Positions 19,000-29,423 of a stretch of 64,000 nt of DNA are shown piece after piece. The notes beneath the pieces are model-generated. The model made no database searches and was not told the DNA's origin. It saw only the letters and a list, made by a program, of their open reading frames with translations. The stretch's first letter is position 1; each line of letters opens with the position of its first letter. The stretch comes from Butyrivibrio sp. CB08 (GTDB lineage: Bacteria; Bacillota; Clostridia; Lachnospirales; Lachnospiraceae): the NCBI RefSeq assembly GCF_003625485.1, contig NZ_RAIR01000010.1, forward strand, positions 46,843 to 110,842, in the 5' to 3' direction. The translations under genes were made by a program, and so were the position numbers.

Positions 19000-21900
19000 T
19001 CAGCTCAGCTGCACGTTATCTTTTCCAAATTCCTCCGCCATGATAGACAGCATGTCTTTGTCGGCGCGGATGGTCTGGCTGCGGCCGAGTTTCTTGACCT
19101 GCTTGGTGTCGCCAAGGTAGATAGCGACTTCATCGCCACCATCGCTCTCTGCAATAAGTTTGTCGAGCACTTCCGCTTTGGCTTCATAGGCCTCTTTACT
19201 GCCAAACCTTATCCACACAGTCTTTGGCATCTCGTCAAAGGTAAGGATCTTGCTGGCGATAAGCTTGGCGTCGCGGTCTTCTTCTACTGAGACGCGGCCT
19301 TCGATAAAGACCTTGGCGTCCTCGTTAAGACGGGGAGCATTTGCTTCGTAGGTCTTAGGGAATACGATGACTTCCACAGAGCCAACCAGGTCTTCCAAAG
19401 TAATGAACGCCATGATCTGGTCGTTCTTGGTGTACTTGATCTTCTTGTCGCTGATGATTCCGCCTATCATGACGTTGGATCCATCGCGAACTTCCGGAAC
19501 GTTTGTCTCCTCATCAAGATAGAAGTCAGTTGTAGTATTAGTGATCTTTTTCTTCCAAAGAGAGATGTATTCCTCAAGAGGATGTCCGCTTATATAGAAT
19601 CCAAGAACCTCTTTTTCGAATTCAAGCATGAGCTCCTTGTCGAACTCGCCTACGTTAGGAAGAGGGATCTCGTACTGTTTCTTGCTGTCTTCGCCTGCGA
19701 TGTCGAAAAGAGACATCTGGCCTGCCATGCTGTTTTTGCCAGCACCTTTGAGCTGGTCCATGATCTGGCCATAGATGGTCATCTTCTGTTTTCTTGTTCC
19801 AGGGAAACAGTCAAAAGCGCCAGCCTTGATGAAGTTCTCGATAGCACGACGATTTACTTCGCCGCCAGCTCCGTCCTGCATCCTTGTAAGGAAGTCGTTA
19901 AGATCCTTGAATTCGCCGCGGGCTTCTCGCTCCCTGACAATCGCGTTGATCACAGGGCGTCCAATACCCTTGATCGCTGTAAGTGCATATAGGATAGCTT
20001 TCTCACGAGAGCCATCTTCCTTAACTACCTCCGCCACTGAGAATCCACTGTACCCCTTATTAACATCAGGTGGCAACAGCGTAATATTCATATTCCTGCA
20101 GCTCATGATATATCCAGACACTTTTCCAGGATTATCAATGACTGAAGTCATGAGAGCTGCCATAAACTCAACAGGGTAGTAGTACTTAAGCCATGCGGTC
20201 TGGATCGCTACAACTGCGTAGCAGGCAGCATGAGACTTGTTGAAAGCGTACTTTGCAAAGTCCATCATGGAGTCGTAGATGGCGTTGGCAACTTCTCCGG
20301 AGATTCCCTTGGAAGCACAGCCAGGAACGCCCTCTTTGTCATTACCATTGACGAAGTTCTCTCGCTCAACTTCCATGACGTGCTGCTTTTTCTTACTCAT
20401 GGCACGGCGAACAAGGTCAGCTCGTCCAAGAGTATAGCCGCCAAGCTGCTGAACGATCTGCATAACCTGCTCCTGGTAAACGATACAGCCGTAGGTTGGC
20501 TCCAGGATAGGCTTGAGCTCTGGTGTCGCGTAGCTGATTGAACCAGAGTCGTTCTTGCCCGCGATATACTTTGGAATAAAGTCCATAGGACCCGGGCGAT
20601 AAAGAGATATTCCCGCGATAATGTCTTCCAGAGACTGGGGCTTAAGCTCCTTCATGAAGGCCTGCATTCCGCCAGACTCCAGCTGGAATATTCCATCGCA
20701 CCTGCCGGTTCCGATAGAAGCAAGAACCTGAGGGTCGTTGTAATCGATCTCATCTATATTAATGTAACCTTCGTCTCCTGGCTTAAGTCCAAGAGACTGG
20801 TTGGCAAAATTCGTAGCATCCTTAATTACAGTCAGGGTCCTGAGTCCCAGGAAGTCCATCTTAAGAAGTCCCAGCTCCTCAATGGTGGTCATGGTGAACT
20901 GAGTAGTGATGTTACCTTCAGCGGACCTTGAAAGTGGCACCAGATCTTCAGCAGGAGCCTGGCAGATAACAACGCCCGCCGCGTGAATGGAAGTATGCCT
21001 AGGAAGGCCCTCCAGCTTCTGGCACATATCAAGGAGCTTGTGAACCGTAGGATCCTCCTCGTACTGCTTGCGAAGCTCGGGATTCATGGTCAGCGCCTTG
21101 GCCAGCGTGATACCAAGCTCGTTAGGGATCATCTTGGCTATCTGATCGCCATAGCTGTAAGGCAGATCCATAACCCTCGCCACATCCCTGATAACGCCCT
21201 TGGCAGCCAGCGTACCGAAGGTGATGATCTGCACAACCTTGTCAGCGCCGTATTTCTCAGTGACGTAATCTATAACATCCTGCCTGCGCTCGTACTCGAA
21301 GTCCACGTCGATATCGGGCATGGACACACGCTCAGGATTAAGGAATCTCTCGAAGAGAAGATCATACTTGATAGGATCAATGTTGGTGATGTGCATGCAG
21401 TAGGACACGATACTGCCCGCCGCAGAGCCACGTCCCGGGCCAACAGCGATGCCATTCTCGCGGCAGTAGTTGATGTAGTCCCATACAATAAGGAAGTAAT
21501 CAACATAGCCCATGCGTTTGATAACGCCAAGCTCGTAGTCCAGCTTTTCTTTTAACGTGCCATCATCATCAGGATAGCGCTCGTGAAGACCATCAAGACA
21601 TAGCTTGTTGAGGTATGTCCAGGAGTCGTACCCCTCAGGAACCTCAAAGTGTGGCAACTTGGTAACACCAAACTCGATCTCCACATTGCACCTGTCAGCG
21701 ATCTTCTGGGTGTTGTCCAGAGCCTGCTGCGCATATGGGAAAAGAGCTCTCATCTCCTCTTCACTTTTTACATAGTACTGACCGCCCTCATAACGCATGC
21801 GATCTTCGTCGGAGACTTTTTTACCAGTCTGAATGCATAAAAGAAGGTCGTGAGCCTCTGCGTCGTCAGCGTAGGTGTAGTGACAGTCGTTAGTTGCAAC

Positions 21901-22503
21901 CAGCGGAATATCAAGCTGGTCAGAGAGAGCCAGGAGAGTGGTGTTGACTTGACGCTGCTCTGGAATGCCATGGTCCTGAAGTTCCAAAAAGAAATTTCCA
22001 TGGCCGAAAATATTGTCGAAGCGGATAGCTGCCTCTTTTGCCTTGTCTGGAGCACCCTTGATGATGTTACGGGGAATCTCACCTGCAAGACATGCAGAAA
22101 GAGCTATGATACCCTCGTGGTACTGCTCCAAAAGCTCCATGTCGATACGGGGCTTGTAGTAGTAGCCTTCAGTAAATCCGCGGCTTACGATATGTGAAAG
22201 GTTGGCGTAACCAACATTATTTTCTGCAAGAAGTACCAGGTGGTAGTATCTGTCGTGGTCGCCGGCAGTTTCTTTTTCAAAGCGGGAGCCAGGGGCGACG
22301 TAAACTTCACACCCGATGATGGGATTAATGCCACCCGCGCGACATTCCTTGTAGAAGTCAATGACTCCGTACATAACGCCGTGGTCAGTAATAGCCCCGG
22401 CTGTCATGCCGAGGTCCTTGAGGCGCTTCACATATTCTTTTATCTTATTGGAACCGTCCAAAAGACTGTATTCTGTGTGGACGTGAAGATGCGCAAATGC
22501 CAT
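19000..22503 (-). CDS. dnaE: DNA polymerase III alpha subunit (DnaE type)
   Basis: The 1167-residue replicative polymerase has an N-terminal PHP domain (FAHLHVHTEYSLLDGSNKI, then ITDHGVMYG), the C-family palm with catalytic aspartates in MPDIDVDFEYERR and LLKMDFLGLRTLT, a helix-hairpin-helix region (AIKGIGRPVINAIVRER) and a C-terminal OB fold (MIGGIISDKKIKYTKNDQ). There is no inserted exonuclease, so it is DnaE1-like, not PolC. ATG 22503 is preferred: GGGAGG lies ideally before it, whereas the TTG start at 22518 would overlap that site. It is divergent from pfkA. Confidence 0.96.
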   Translation of the reverse strand: MAFAHLHVHTEYSLLDGSNKIKEYVKRLKDLGMTAGAITDHGVMYGVIDFYKECRAGGINPIIGCEVYVAPGSRFEKETAGDHDRYYHLVLLAENNVGYANLSHIVSRGFTEGYYYKPRIDMELLEQYHEGIIALSACLAGEIPRNIIKGAPDKAKEAAIRFDNIFGHGNFFLELQDHGIPEQRQVNTTLLALSDQLDIPLVATNDCHYTYADDAEAHDLLLCIQTGKKVSDEDRMRYEGGQYYVKSEEEMRALFPYAQQALDNTQKIADRCNVEIEFGVTKLPHFEVPEGYDSWTYLNKLCLDGLHERYPDDDGTLKEKLDYELGVIKRMGYVDYFLIVWDYINYCRENGIAVGPGRGSAAGSIVSYCMHITNIDPIKYDLLFERFLNPERVSMPDIDVDFEYERRQDVIDYVTEKYGADKVVQIITFGTLAAKGVIRDVARVMDLPYSYGDQIAKMIPNELGITLAKALTMNPELRKQYEEDPTVHKLLDMCQKLEGLPRHTSIHAAGVVICQAPAEDLVPLSRSAEGNITTQFTMTTIEELGLLKMDFLGLRTLTVIKDATNFANQSLGLKPGDEGYINIDEIDYNDPQVLASIGTGRCDGIFQLESGGMQAFMKELKPQSLEDIIAGISLYRPGPMDFIPKYIAGKNDSGSISYATPELKPILEPTYGCIVYQEQVMQIVQQLGGYTLGRADLVRRAMSKKKQHVMEVERENFVNGNDKEGVPGCASKGISGEVANAIYDSMMDFAKYAFNKSHAACYAVVAIQTAWLKYYYPVEFMAALMTSVIDNPGKVSGYIMSCRNMNITLLPPDVNKGYSGFSVAEVVKEDGSREKAILYALTAIKGIGRPVINAIVREREARGEFKDLNDFLTRMQDGAGGEVNRRAIENFIKAGAFDCFPGTRKQKMTIYGQIMDQLKGAGKNSMAGQMSLFDIAGEDSKKQYEIPLPNVGEFDKELMLEFEKEVLGFYISGHPLEEYISLWKKKITNTTTDFYLDEETNVPEVRDGSNVMIGGIISDKKIKYTKNDQIMAFITLEDLVGSVEVIVFPKTYEANAPRLNEDAKVFIEGRVSVEEDRDAKLIASKILTFDEMPKTVWIRFGSKEAYEAKAEVLDKLIAESDGGDEVAIYLGDTKQVKKLGRSQTIRADKDMLSIMAEEFGKDNVQLS

Positions 22504-22582
22504 TATTAACCCTCCCAAAACTTCCTTTCCATGATATCATTTAGGGGCCGAGATATCAATTTGAGGAATGCGCAAGAAATTC

Positions 22583-22611
22583 TTGCAGTTTGCCAAGACA
22601 TGCGATAATAT
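22583..22611 (+). promoter_or_regulatory. Promoter of pfkA
   Basis: TTGCAG at 22583-22588 and TATAAT-like TAATAT at 22606-22611 are 17 bases apart. This leaves a leader of about 90 bases before the ATG at 22709. Confidence 0.55.
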
Positions 22612-22708
22612 AATAAGTTAGAAAACGTTAATATTGTAACGATTTGCGTCGGTTCAGCAGGGGACTGTACCGGCAATTAGGTTAAGAAACAGAATCGAGG
22701 ATACTAAT

Positions 22709-23677
22709 ATGGCAAAGCAGATCAAGACTATCGGCGTACTTACCAGCGGCGGTGACGCACCTGGAATGAATGCCGCAATCCGTGCAGTAGTTCGTAAGTC
22801 ACTTGCAAACGGACTTAAGGTTAAGGGAATCAAGAAGGGCTATCAGGGTCTTCTCAATGAAGAGATCATTGATATGGACCGCAGAAGCGTTTCAGATATC
22901 ATCCAGAGAGGTGGAACAATCCTTGGAACAGCTCGTTGCATGGAGTTCACAACACCTGAAGGACAGGCTAAGGGCGCAGAGGTGTGCCGCAAACATGGAA
23001 TTGATGGAATGGTAGTTATCGGTGGCGACGGTTCATACCGCGGAGCTCAGAAACTTTCAGCTCAGGGCATCAACACTGTAGGAATTCCAGGAACAATCGA
23101 TCTTGATATTGCTTGCACTGACTATACAATTGGATTCGATACAGCTATCAACACAGCTATGGACGCTATCGACAAGATCCGTGATACATCATCATCTCAC
23201 GAGCGAGTTTCAATCGTAGAGGTTATGGGACGTCACGCAGGATACATCGCTCTTTGGTGCTCAATCGCCAACGGTGCAGACGACATCCTTCTTCCTGAGA
23301 AGTATGACTACAACGAGCAGCGCATCATCGACAATATCATCGACAACCGTAAGAAGGGCAAGACACATCACATCATCGTAAACGCTGAGGGTATCGGACA
23401 CTCAACATCAATGGCCCGCAGAATCGAGGCAGCTACAGGTCTTGAGACCAGAGCTTCAATCCTTGGTTACATGCAGCGTGGTGGTAGCCCAACATGTAAG
23501 GACCGTGTTTACGCATCAATGATGGGATGCTATGCAGCAGATATCCTTGCAGCAGGCAAGACCAACAGAGTAGTAGGTTACCGCAACGGCCAGTTCGTTG
23601 ATTACGACATCGACGAGGCTCTTGCAATGACCAAGAACATCAACGAGTACATGTACGAGATCGCACGTACAATCTAA
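22709..23677 (+). CDS. pfkA: ATP-dependent 6-phosphofructokinase
   Basis: The 322-residue glycolytic enzyme phosphorylates fructose 6-phosphate. Motifs are LTSGGDAPGMNAAIRAVVRK, GGDGSYRGAQKL (the Gly at the ATP-type position), PGTIDLDI with the catalytic Asp, and VEVMGRHAGYIAL. The Gly residues at the two positions that separate ATP from PPi enzymes are both ATP-type. Asn of the common GTIDND motif is Leu here. Its length fits the bacterial short form. Its own promoter and terminator make it monocistronic. Confidence 0.96.
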   Translation: MAKQIKTIGVLTSGGDAPGMNAAIRAVVRKSLANGLKVKGIKKGYQGLLNEEIIDMDRRSVSDIIQRGGTILGTARCMEFTTPEGQAKGAEVCRKHGIDGMVVIGGDGSYRGAQKLSAQGINTVGIPGTIDLDIACTDYTIGFDTAINTAMDAIDKIRDTSSSHERVSIVEVMGRHAGYIALWCSIANGADDILLPEKYDYNEQRIIDNIIDNRKKGKTHHIIVNAEGIGHSTSMARRIEAATGLETRASILGYMQRGGSPTCKDRVYASMMGCYAADILAAGKTNRVVGYRNGQFVDYDIDEALAMTKNINEYMYEIARTI

Positions 23678-23688
23678 TACAGAATAGC

Positions 23689-23722
23689 AGCCATCGGCAC
23701 TTAGCGTGTCGGTGGCTTTTTT
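23689..23722 (+). terminator. Terminator of pfkA
   Basis: A 12-bp stem (23689-23700 with 23706-23717, two G-U pairs) and a 5-base loop are followed by a T run. Confidence 0.88.
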
Positions 23723-23809
23723 GTTTCCTAAAAATATGTTTTCATATGTAATAATTAATTAACATGTGGTAGTATAAGTGTACTCACAATTATCACAGGA
23801 GAGAGTATT

Positions 23810-24619
23810 ATGATCACCAGTACCAGCAATGACCGCGTTAAGCGCGTTGTGGCCTACGGTCAGAAGTCAAAGGCACGAAGAGAAGACGGTGTCTTTATTA
23901 TAGAAGGAATGAAAATGCTTAGGGAGGCTCCAGTACTTCAGGTTTCCGAGGTTTACGTCACTGAGAAGTTCGTAAACACCGCATCCGAAGAGGACAAGGA
24001 GATCCTGTGGAGATACGGCGCAGAGACTGTTTCCGAGGAAGTCATGAACAAGATGGCAGACACCCAGACACCTCAGGGCGTCCTTGCAGTCATAAGGCAG
24101 TATCCCTACACCCTTGAGGAGGTCCTTGAGGGCTACAATCAGAGCGCTTTGGGAAAAGAGAATTCTCCGCTCCTTTTAATCCTTGAGAACATCCAGGATC
24201 CTGGAAACCTTGGAACCATGCTTCGTTCCGGCGAAGGCGCAGGAGTTACAGGAATCATCCTGTCCAAGGGCTCAGCAGATATCTACAGCCCAAAGGTTAT
24301 CCGCTCCACCATGGGATCCATTTTCAGAATGCCATTTATATATGTAGAGAATGTTCCCGAGATGGTAAAAGAGCTAAACAGCCGTGGCATCGCAACCTAC
24401 GCAGCTCACCTTAAAGGGAAAAAGAGCTATGACGAGTTTGACTATACAAGGCCAACAGCTTTTCTTATAGGCAATGAGGGTAACGGACTTACAAAAGAGA
24501 CAGCGGATGCTGCTTCAGAGTACGTCCTTATCCCAATGAAGGGGGAAGTGGAATCCATGAACGCGGCCACTTCAGCAGCAATTCTTACATTCGAAGCTTC
24601 AAGACAAAGAAGGGGGTAA
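23810..24619 (+). CDS. SpoU/TrmH-family RNA 2'-O-ribose methyltransferase
   Basis: The 269-residue product has a small N-terminal substrate-binding domain (about 1-100) and a C-terminal SPOUT knot. The three family motifs are visible: LENIQDPGNLGTMLRS, FLIGNEGNGLTKE and IPMKGEVESMNAATSAAIL. It transfers a methyl group from SAM to a ribose 2'-OH in rRNA (or tRNA). The exact nucleotide cannot be told from sequence. Six bases separate it from proC, so the two form an operon. Confidence 0.92.
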   Translation: MITSTSNDRVKRVVAYGQKSKARREDGVFIIEGMKMLREAPVLQVSEVYVTEKFVNTASEEDKEILWRYGAETVSEEVMNKMADTQTPQGVLAVIRQYPYTLEEVLEGYNQSALGKENSPLLLILENIQDPGNLGTMLRSGEGAGVTGIILSKGSADIYSPKVIRSTMGSIFRMPFIYVENVPEMVKELNSRGIATYAAHLKGKKSYDEFDYTRPTAFLIGNEGNGLTKETADAASEYVLIPMKGEVESMNAATSAAILTFEASRQRRG

Positions 24620-24625
24620 CTTGAA

Positions 24626-25420
24626 ATGACACTGGGATTTATCGGACTTGGCAATATGGCAAAGGCCATGATTGGCGGTATTCTTCAGAAGGGCCTCATG
24701 GGACCCAATGAGATAATTGGTGCAGCTCAGACAGAAGCCACCTGCCAGAAGGTTGCCAGCAAGTATGGCATCCAGACCAGGAGCTCCAACGCAGCTGTTG
24801 CCAAGGAGGCGGACATTATCGTCCTTGCAGTTAAGCCCCAGTTTCTTAAGGTTGTCATCGCCGACATTATGGACTCAGTAGATGAGAACAAGGTAATTGT
24901 CAGCATCGCAGCAGGCAAGACTATCAGCTGGATTGAAAAAGAGTTTGAGAAACCCACCAAGATCATCAGAGTAATGCCAAACACTCCTGCCCTTGTAGGA
25001 GAGGGATGCTCTGCAGTCTGCAGAAATGATCTTGTAAGTGACGATGATTATCACTTTGTAAAAGAGCTCCTTGAGAGCTTTGGTAAGGCCTACACAGTTC
25101 CAGAAACTCTCATGGACGTAGTTGTAGGTGTAAGCGGATCATCTCCGGCCTATGTATTTCTTTTCATCGAGGCTATGGCAGATGCGGCTGTAGCAGGTGG
25201 AATGCCAAGGAAACAGGCTTACGAGTTCGCTGCTCAGTCAGTTCTTGGAAGTGCAAAAATGGTTCTTGAGACAGGCAAGCACCCTGGAGAGCTCAAGGAC
25301 ATGGTGTGCTCACCTGCAGGCACCACAATCGAGGCTGTAAGGGCACTTGAGGAAGGTGGTTTCCGCGGAGTAGTGATGGATGCTGTAACAGCGTGCATCG
25401 ATAAGAGTAAAAGTCTCTAA
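24626..25420 (+). CDS. proC: Pyrroline-5-carboxylate reductase
   Basis: The 264-residue cytosolic enzyme reduces pyrroline-5-carboxylate to proline with NAD(P)H. The Rossmann start GFIGLGNMAKAMIGGI, the VKPQFL and MPNTPALVGEG strings and the C-terminal dimer signature (HPGELKDMVCSPAGTTIEA) are all present. It follows the RNA methyltransferase by six bases, with GGGGG as ribosome site at the end of that gene. proA and proB are not in the window. Confidence 0.96.
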   Translation: MTLGFIGLGNMAKAMIGGILQKGLMGPNEIIGAAQTEATCQKVASKYGIQTRSSNAAVAKEADIIVLAVKPQFLKVVIADIMDSVDENKVIVSIAAGKTISWIEKEFEKPTKIIRVMPNTPALVGEGCSAVCRNDLVSDDDYHFVKELLESFGKAYTVPETLMDVVVGVSGSSPAYVFLFIEAMADAAVAGGMPRKQAYEFAAQSVLGSAKMVLETGKHPGELKDMVCSPAGTTIEAVRALEEGGFRGVVMDAVTACIDKSKSL

Positions 25421-25435
25421 TTTCCTATCGAAAAT

Positions 25436-25465
25436 TTGACAAAAAATCATATCTTATGCTAATAT
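25436..25465 (+). promoter_or_regulatory. Promoter of the SH3-SleB hydrolase gene
   Basis: TTGACA at 25436-25441 and TAATAT at 25460-25465 have an 18-bp spacer. This is one of the best promoters in the window. Confidence 0.75.
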
Positions 25466-25517
25466 TACCAACGGATTATCTTAATCTTAATAAGTTGAAA
25501 CAAAATTGTAACAATTT

Positions 25518-26654
25518 ATGAGAGTAGTTTTAGAGGATAGCAAAGGTATGGACAATGCACTTAAGTTATCCCGTGGGATTTTCCGTCATGTGCTTGTAAT
25601 AGCACTTGCGGTAGTTTGCTTTTTATCCCAGGGGTTAACTGTAGAGGCAAGAAACAGAGCTACAAGCTATTTAGAGCTTTCTACAGGAATTTCAAATATA
25701 ATCAGCCCATTGTCACCACTTGGTGTTGACTATTCTGCAACAGAAGTTCAGGTTGCAGCCAACGCAGAGAGGACCGGTTCTCTTCAGGAAGAAGAGGAGC
25801 AGGAGTCCAATATCTTTATGGCAAATGTCAGCACAGTGATGAACGTCAGGGAAGAGCCCAACGAAGATTCAATCAAGGTCGGAGTTCTTTACAAGGACTG
25901 CGGCGGCAAGATATTAGACAGACAGGACGGTTGGACCAAGATCCAATCTGGAGACCTTATTGGATGGGCCAAGGACGAGTACCTTTTATTTGACGATGAG
26001 GCAGAGAGCCTTGCGCAGGATGTTGGAAAACAGATCGTTACCAGCAATTCAAGCGCACTCAATGTTCGAGCAGAGGCTTCTTCTAACGCAGAAGTTTTAG
26101 GTGTTCTTACAGAGAACGCATTTGTTGATCTTATCGAGGACACAGGCGATGGCTGGATCAGCGTTGATTACAACGATGAGAAGGCATACGTTCAGTCCGA
26201 GTTTGTTACTACTTCATTCAAGATTGATGCAGGCGAGACCATAGCAGCCATCAAGATCCGTGAGGAGGCTGAAAAGAAAGCGTCTCTCACCAAGAACCGC
26301 GGAGCAGTCAGCGCAGATGCTGATGAGGTCAAGCTCCTTGCAGCACTTATCCAGTGCGAAGCTGGTAACCAGCCTTATGAAGGACGAGTTGCGGTTGGTG
26401 CGGTTGTTATGAACCGTGTTAAGTCCGGTGCTTATCCTAACAGTATCTACGGTGTTATCTACGCATCAGGTCAGTTTACACCAGCTCTTAACGGTACTGT
26501 TGCAAGAGTTTACAACTCAGGCAAGATCAGTGATACCAACTATCAGGCCGCTCAGGCAGCGCTTAACGGCGATACAACAGTTGGCAGCGCGCTCCACTTC
26601 AGACGTGCAAACGGAAGAGAGGGCATCATCATCGGAGCTCACGTATTCTGGTAA
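25518..26654 (+). CDS. Exported SH3-domain cell-wall hydrolase (SleB type)
   Basis: The 378-residue product has an N-terminal signal helix (about 22-38, HVLVIALAVVCFLSQGLTVE), two bacterial SH3 domains (about 95-155 with MNVREEPNEDS, and about 170-235 with LNVRAEASSNAEV) and a SleB/Hydrolase_2 domain (about 270-378, LIQCEAGNQPYEGRVAVGAV to GAHVFW). SH3 domains bind peptidoglycan, so the enzyme is targeted to the wall. The start may be ATG 25518 or ATG 25548; neither has an ideal ribosome site. The catalytic domain is clearly paralogous to that at 960-1289, but the targeting part differs. Confidence 0.88.
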   Translation: MRVVLEDSKGMDNALKLSRGIFRHVLVIALAVVCFLSQGLTVEARNRATSYLELSTGISNIISPLSPLGVDYSATEVQVAANAERTGSLQEEEEQESNIFMANVSTVMNVREEPNEDSIKVGVLYKDCGGKILDRQDGWTKIQSGDLIGWAKDEYLLFDDEAESLAQDVGKQIVTSNSSALNVRAEASSNAEVLGVLTENAFVDLIEDTGDGWISVDYNDEKAYVQSEFVTTSFKIDAGETIAAIKIREEAEKKASLTKNRGAVSADADEVKLLAALIQCEAGNQPYEGRVAVGAVVMNRVKSGAYPNSIYGVIYASGQFTPALNGTVARVYNSGKISDTNYQAAQAALNGDTTVGSALHFRRANGREGIIIGAHVFW

Positions 26655-26667
26655 TAATGATATTAGT

Positions 26668-26705
26668 GTCCGCAGGCAGAACCAACTGTCTGCGGACTTT
26701 TACTT
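26668..26705 (+). terminator. Terminator after the SH3-SleB hydrolase gene
   Basis: An 11-bp stem (26668-26678 with 26687-26697, one G-U pair) with an 8-base loop is followed by TTTTACTTT. Confidence 0.85.
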
Positions 26706-26764
26706 TCACGAATTACAGTAATGTGGTATGATTTACTATATTTTCTGATAGGAGGAGTATCACA

Positions 26765-27754
26765 ATGAACTTGTATGGACGTGACTTTTTGAAACTACTG
26801 GATTTTTCTACTGAAGAGATTGAGTACCTGATCGACCTGGCTGGAGAGCTCAAGGCCAAGAAGCAGCAGGGCATTCTTCACGACGAACTTAAGGGTAAGA
26901 ACATTGCTCTTATTTTTGAAAAGACCAGTACCAGAACCAGATGCTCCTTTGAAGTAGCAGCAAGCGACCTTGGTATGGGCTCAACATACCTTAACCCAAC
27001 AGATTCCCAGATCGGCAAAAAGGAGAGCATCGCAGATACAGCGAGAGTCCTTGCCAGTATGTACGACGGAATCGAGTACAGAGGATTTGATCAGGAGATC
27101 GTTGAGACTATTGCCAAGTACAGCAAGGTGCCAGTATGGAACGGACTTACCAACGAGTTCCACCCAACACAGATGCTGGCTGACGCCCTCACAATAAAAG
27201 AGCACTTTGGAAGGCTCAAGGGAATTCACCTGGTTTACCTTGGAGACGCCCGCTACAATACAGGCAATTCACTGATGGTTATGTGTGCTAAGCTTGGCAT
27301 GCACTTCACCGCAGTTTCTAATAAGAAGTACTTCCCTTCAGAGGACCTTGTTAACACCTGCAGAGAGATCGCAAAAGAGACCGGCGCAGTCATCGACTTC
27401 TCAGAGGATGTTATGGAAGGCACCAAGGGCGCAGACGTTATCTCAACTGACATCTGGGTATCCATGGGCGAGCCTGATGAAGTTTGGGAGGAGCGCATCA
27501 AGGATCTCGAGCCTTATCGCGTGACCATGGACGTTATGAACAACGCTGGCCCAGACTGCGTATTCATGCACTGCCTGCCATCTTTCCACGACCTCAACAC
27601 AGGTATTGGAAAAGAGATCAAGGCTAAATATGGTCTTGATGAGATGGAAGTTACAGATGAAGTCTTCGAGTCAGACAGATCAATCGTGTTCCAGGAAGCT
27701 GAGAACAGAATGCACACCATCAAAGCAGTAATGTACGCAACTTTGAAGAAATGA
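26765..27754 (+). CDS. argF: Ornithine carbamoyltransferase
   Basis: The 329-residue enzyme joins carbamoyl phosphate and ornithine to citrulline. The carbamoyl-phosphate motif STRTR is at 55-59, EFHPTQML near 133, the ornithine-side motif in [11 protein letters not shown] and the catalytic HCLPSFHD near 272. Anabolic ArgF and catabolic ArcB cannot be told apart by sequence alone. A carbamate kinase gene 20 kb away would allow the catabolic direction, but no arginine deiminase is seen. GGAGGAG precedes the ATG. Confidence 0.95.
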   Translation: MNLYGRDFLKLLDFSTEEIEYLIDLAGELKAKKQQGILHDELKGKNIALIFEKTSTRTRCSFEVAASDLGMGSTYLNPTDSQIGKKESIADTARVLASMYDGIEYRGFDQEIVETIAKYSKVPVWNGLTNEFHPTQMLADALTIKEHFGRLKGIHLVYLGDARYNTGNSLMVMCAKLGMHFTAVSNKKYFPSEDLVNTCREIAKETGAVIDFSEDVMEGTKGADVISTDIWVSMGEPDEVWEERIKDLEPYRVTMDVMNNAGPDCVFMHCLPSFHDLNTGIGKEIKAKYGLDEMEVTDEVFESDRSIVFQEAENRMHTIKAVMYATLKK

Positions 27755-27787
27755 GAAGCGACGCTGCTTTTCAGGAAGCAAGAGAAC

Positions 27788-28591
27788 ATGCTTAATAAAC
27801 AGGAAATTGAAAGGCAGCTCCACACCAAATGGGCTGCCTGCAACATTGTATATAAGGAAGTTACAGGTTCCACCAACGATGATGCAAGGGACCTGGCAAA
27901 AGAGGGAGCACCTCACGGAAGTCTTGTCGTAGCAGACAGGCAGGATTCCGGACGAGGGTCTCGTGGCAGAAGCTGGGAGACTCCTGCAGGAACCAACATT
28001 GCAATGAGTCTTGTGGTGAGGCCCAAAGCGCCTGCAGATCGCGTATCAATGCTGACACTGGTGATGGGATTGTCCGTCGCGGAAGGCGTTGACCTGGCGC
28101 TGGGAGAAACAAGTGCCCGGATCAAGTGGCCTAACGACGTTGTCATTGACAAGCGCAAAATCTGTGGTATTCTTACAGAGCTCCACATGAATTCTGACAA
28201 CACAATTTCTGATGTAGTTATTGGAGTTGGGATAAATGTAAATATGACCCAGTTCCCGGATGAGATTAGGGAGATCGCGGGATCTCTTTTGTCCCAGACT
28301 GGAAAAAGAGTGGACAGGAGCCTTGTAGTGGCCCGGGTTATGGATCGGTTTGAAGAAAACTATGAGAAGTTCCAGGAAGGCTACGATCTGTCTTCATTAA
28401 AAGAGCAGTACGAAAGAAGGCTCATCAACAAGGGCGAGATGGTAAGAGTCCTTGACCCTAAGGATGGCTTTGAGGGACGTGCTCTTGGAATTACAGAAAA
28501 GGGCGAATTGCTTGTTGAAGCGGCGCCTGGAGATATCAGAGTTATTGGTGCGGGGGAAGTTTCCGTCCGCGGATTATATAGTTACGTATAG
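27788..28591 (+). CDS. birA: Biotin--[acetyl-CoA-carboxylase] ligase (class I, no HTH)
   Basis: The 267-residue enzyme activates biotin and attaches it to carboxylase carrier proteins. Family strings are [12 protein letters not shown], the biotinyl-AMP loop [15 protein letters not shown] and [18 protein letters not shown]. The small C-terminal domain follows ([20 protein letters not shown]). The N-terminal DNA-binding domain of bifunctional BirA repressors is absent, so it is a pure ligase. It stands 33 bases after argF and 11 before coaX, forming a vitamin-related transcription unit. Confidence 0.95.
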   Translation: MLNKQEIERQLHTKWAACNIVYKEVTGSTNDDARDLAKEGAPHGSLVVADRQDSGRGSRGRSWETPAGTNIAMSLVVRPKAPADRVSMLTLVMGLSVAEGVDLALGETSARIKWPNDVVIDKRKICGILTELHMNSDNTISDVVIGVGINVNMTQFPDEIREIAGSLLSQTGKRVDRSLVVARVMDRFEENYEKFQEGYDLSSLKEQYERRLINKGEMVRVLDPKDGFEGRALGITEKGELLVEAAPGDIRVIGAGEVSVRGLYSYV

Positions 28592-28602
28592 GAGTAATAG
28601 TC

Positions 28603-29418
28603 ATGATTCTGGTTATTGATGTAGGAAATACCAATATTACCTTTGGCGTGTTTGACGGAGAGGAGCTTATGACATCTTTCAGGATGATGTCCAAGACAGC
28701 TCATACTTCTGATGAGTACGGCGCGCAGCTTCTCAACATGCTTGGCATGAACGGAGTTAGCAAGGACAAGATCGAAGGCGTAATGATCGCAAGCGTTGTG
28801 CCACAGGTTATGCATGCGTTGGTAAATGCCATCGTCAAGTATATCGGCAAGAAGCCTTACATTGTGGGACCTGGCATCAAGACCGGTATCAAGGTGACAA
28901 TAGATAACCCCAAGGAAGTAGGCCCTGACCTTATCGTTGATTCAGTTGCAGCTTACGAGATCTACGGCGGACCAGTTCTGGTTGTTGATTTTGGAACAGC
29001 TACAACCTACGTTCCAATCAATGAGAAGGGCGAGTTCTACGCAGGCGTTGTTTCTCCTGGTATCAGGATCTCGGCTAAGGCTCTCTGGGAAGGCACAGCC
29101 AAGCTCCCTGAGATTGAGATCAAAAAGCCCGAATCAATCCTTGCAAGGGAGACCATCTCCTGCATGCAGGCCGGACTTATCTATGGACAGATCGGCCAGA
29201 CAGAGTACATTATCAATGAGATCAAAAAAGCTTCAAACTGCCCTGAGATGAAGGTCGTAGCAACAGGCGGTCTTGGAAGACTTATTGCCAACGAGACAGA
29301 CACCATCGACATCTACGATCCAACCCTTACCCTTAAGGGATTGCAGATCCTGTACAACAAGAATAGAAAGAACAAACCACAGAACAAAGAATTTGATGAT
29401 ACCAATCAGCCGGAGTGA
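28603..29418 (+). CDS. coaX: Type III pantothenate kinase
   Basis: The 271-residue kinase makes 4'-phosphopantothenate, the first step of coenzyme A synthesis. It shows the ASKHA phosphate loop [14 protein letters not shown], the GPGIKTGI string, the catalytic DFGTATTY motif, [11 protein letters not shown] and ATGGLGRLI. The basic Asn/Lys/Pro-rich tail after about 255 is probably flexible. It lies between birA and the small acidic protein gene, whose ATG follows its TGA within a few bases. Confidence 0.95.
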   Translation: MILVIDVGNTNITFGVFDGEELMTSFRMMSKTAHTSDEYGAQLLNMLGMNGVSKDKIEGVMIASVVPQVMHALVNAIVKYIGKKPYIVGPGIKTGIKVTIDNPKEVGPDLIVDSVAAYEIYGGPVLVVDFGTATTYVPINEKGEFYAGVVSPGIRISAKALWEGTAKLPEIEIKKPESILARETISCMQAGLIYGQIGQTEYIINEIKKASNCPEMKVVATGGLGRLIANETDTIDIYDPTLTLKGLQILYNKNRKNKPQNKEFDDTNQPE

Positions 29419-29423
29419 GAGAT

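Noticed and set aside
20983..21555. 190-codon plus-strand frame inside dnaE
   Set aside because: Antisense shadow of the polymerase gene; no independent evidence.
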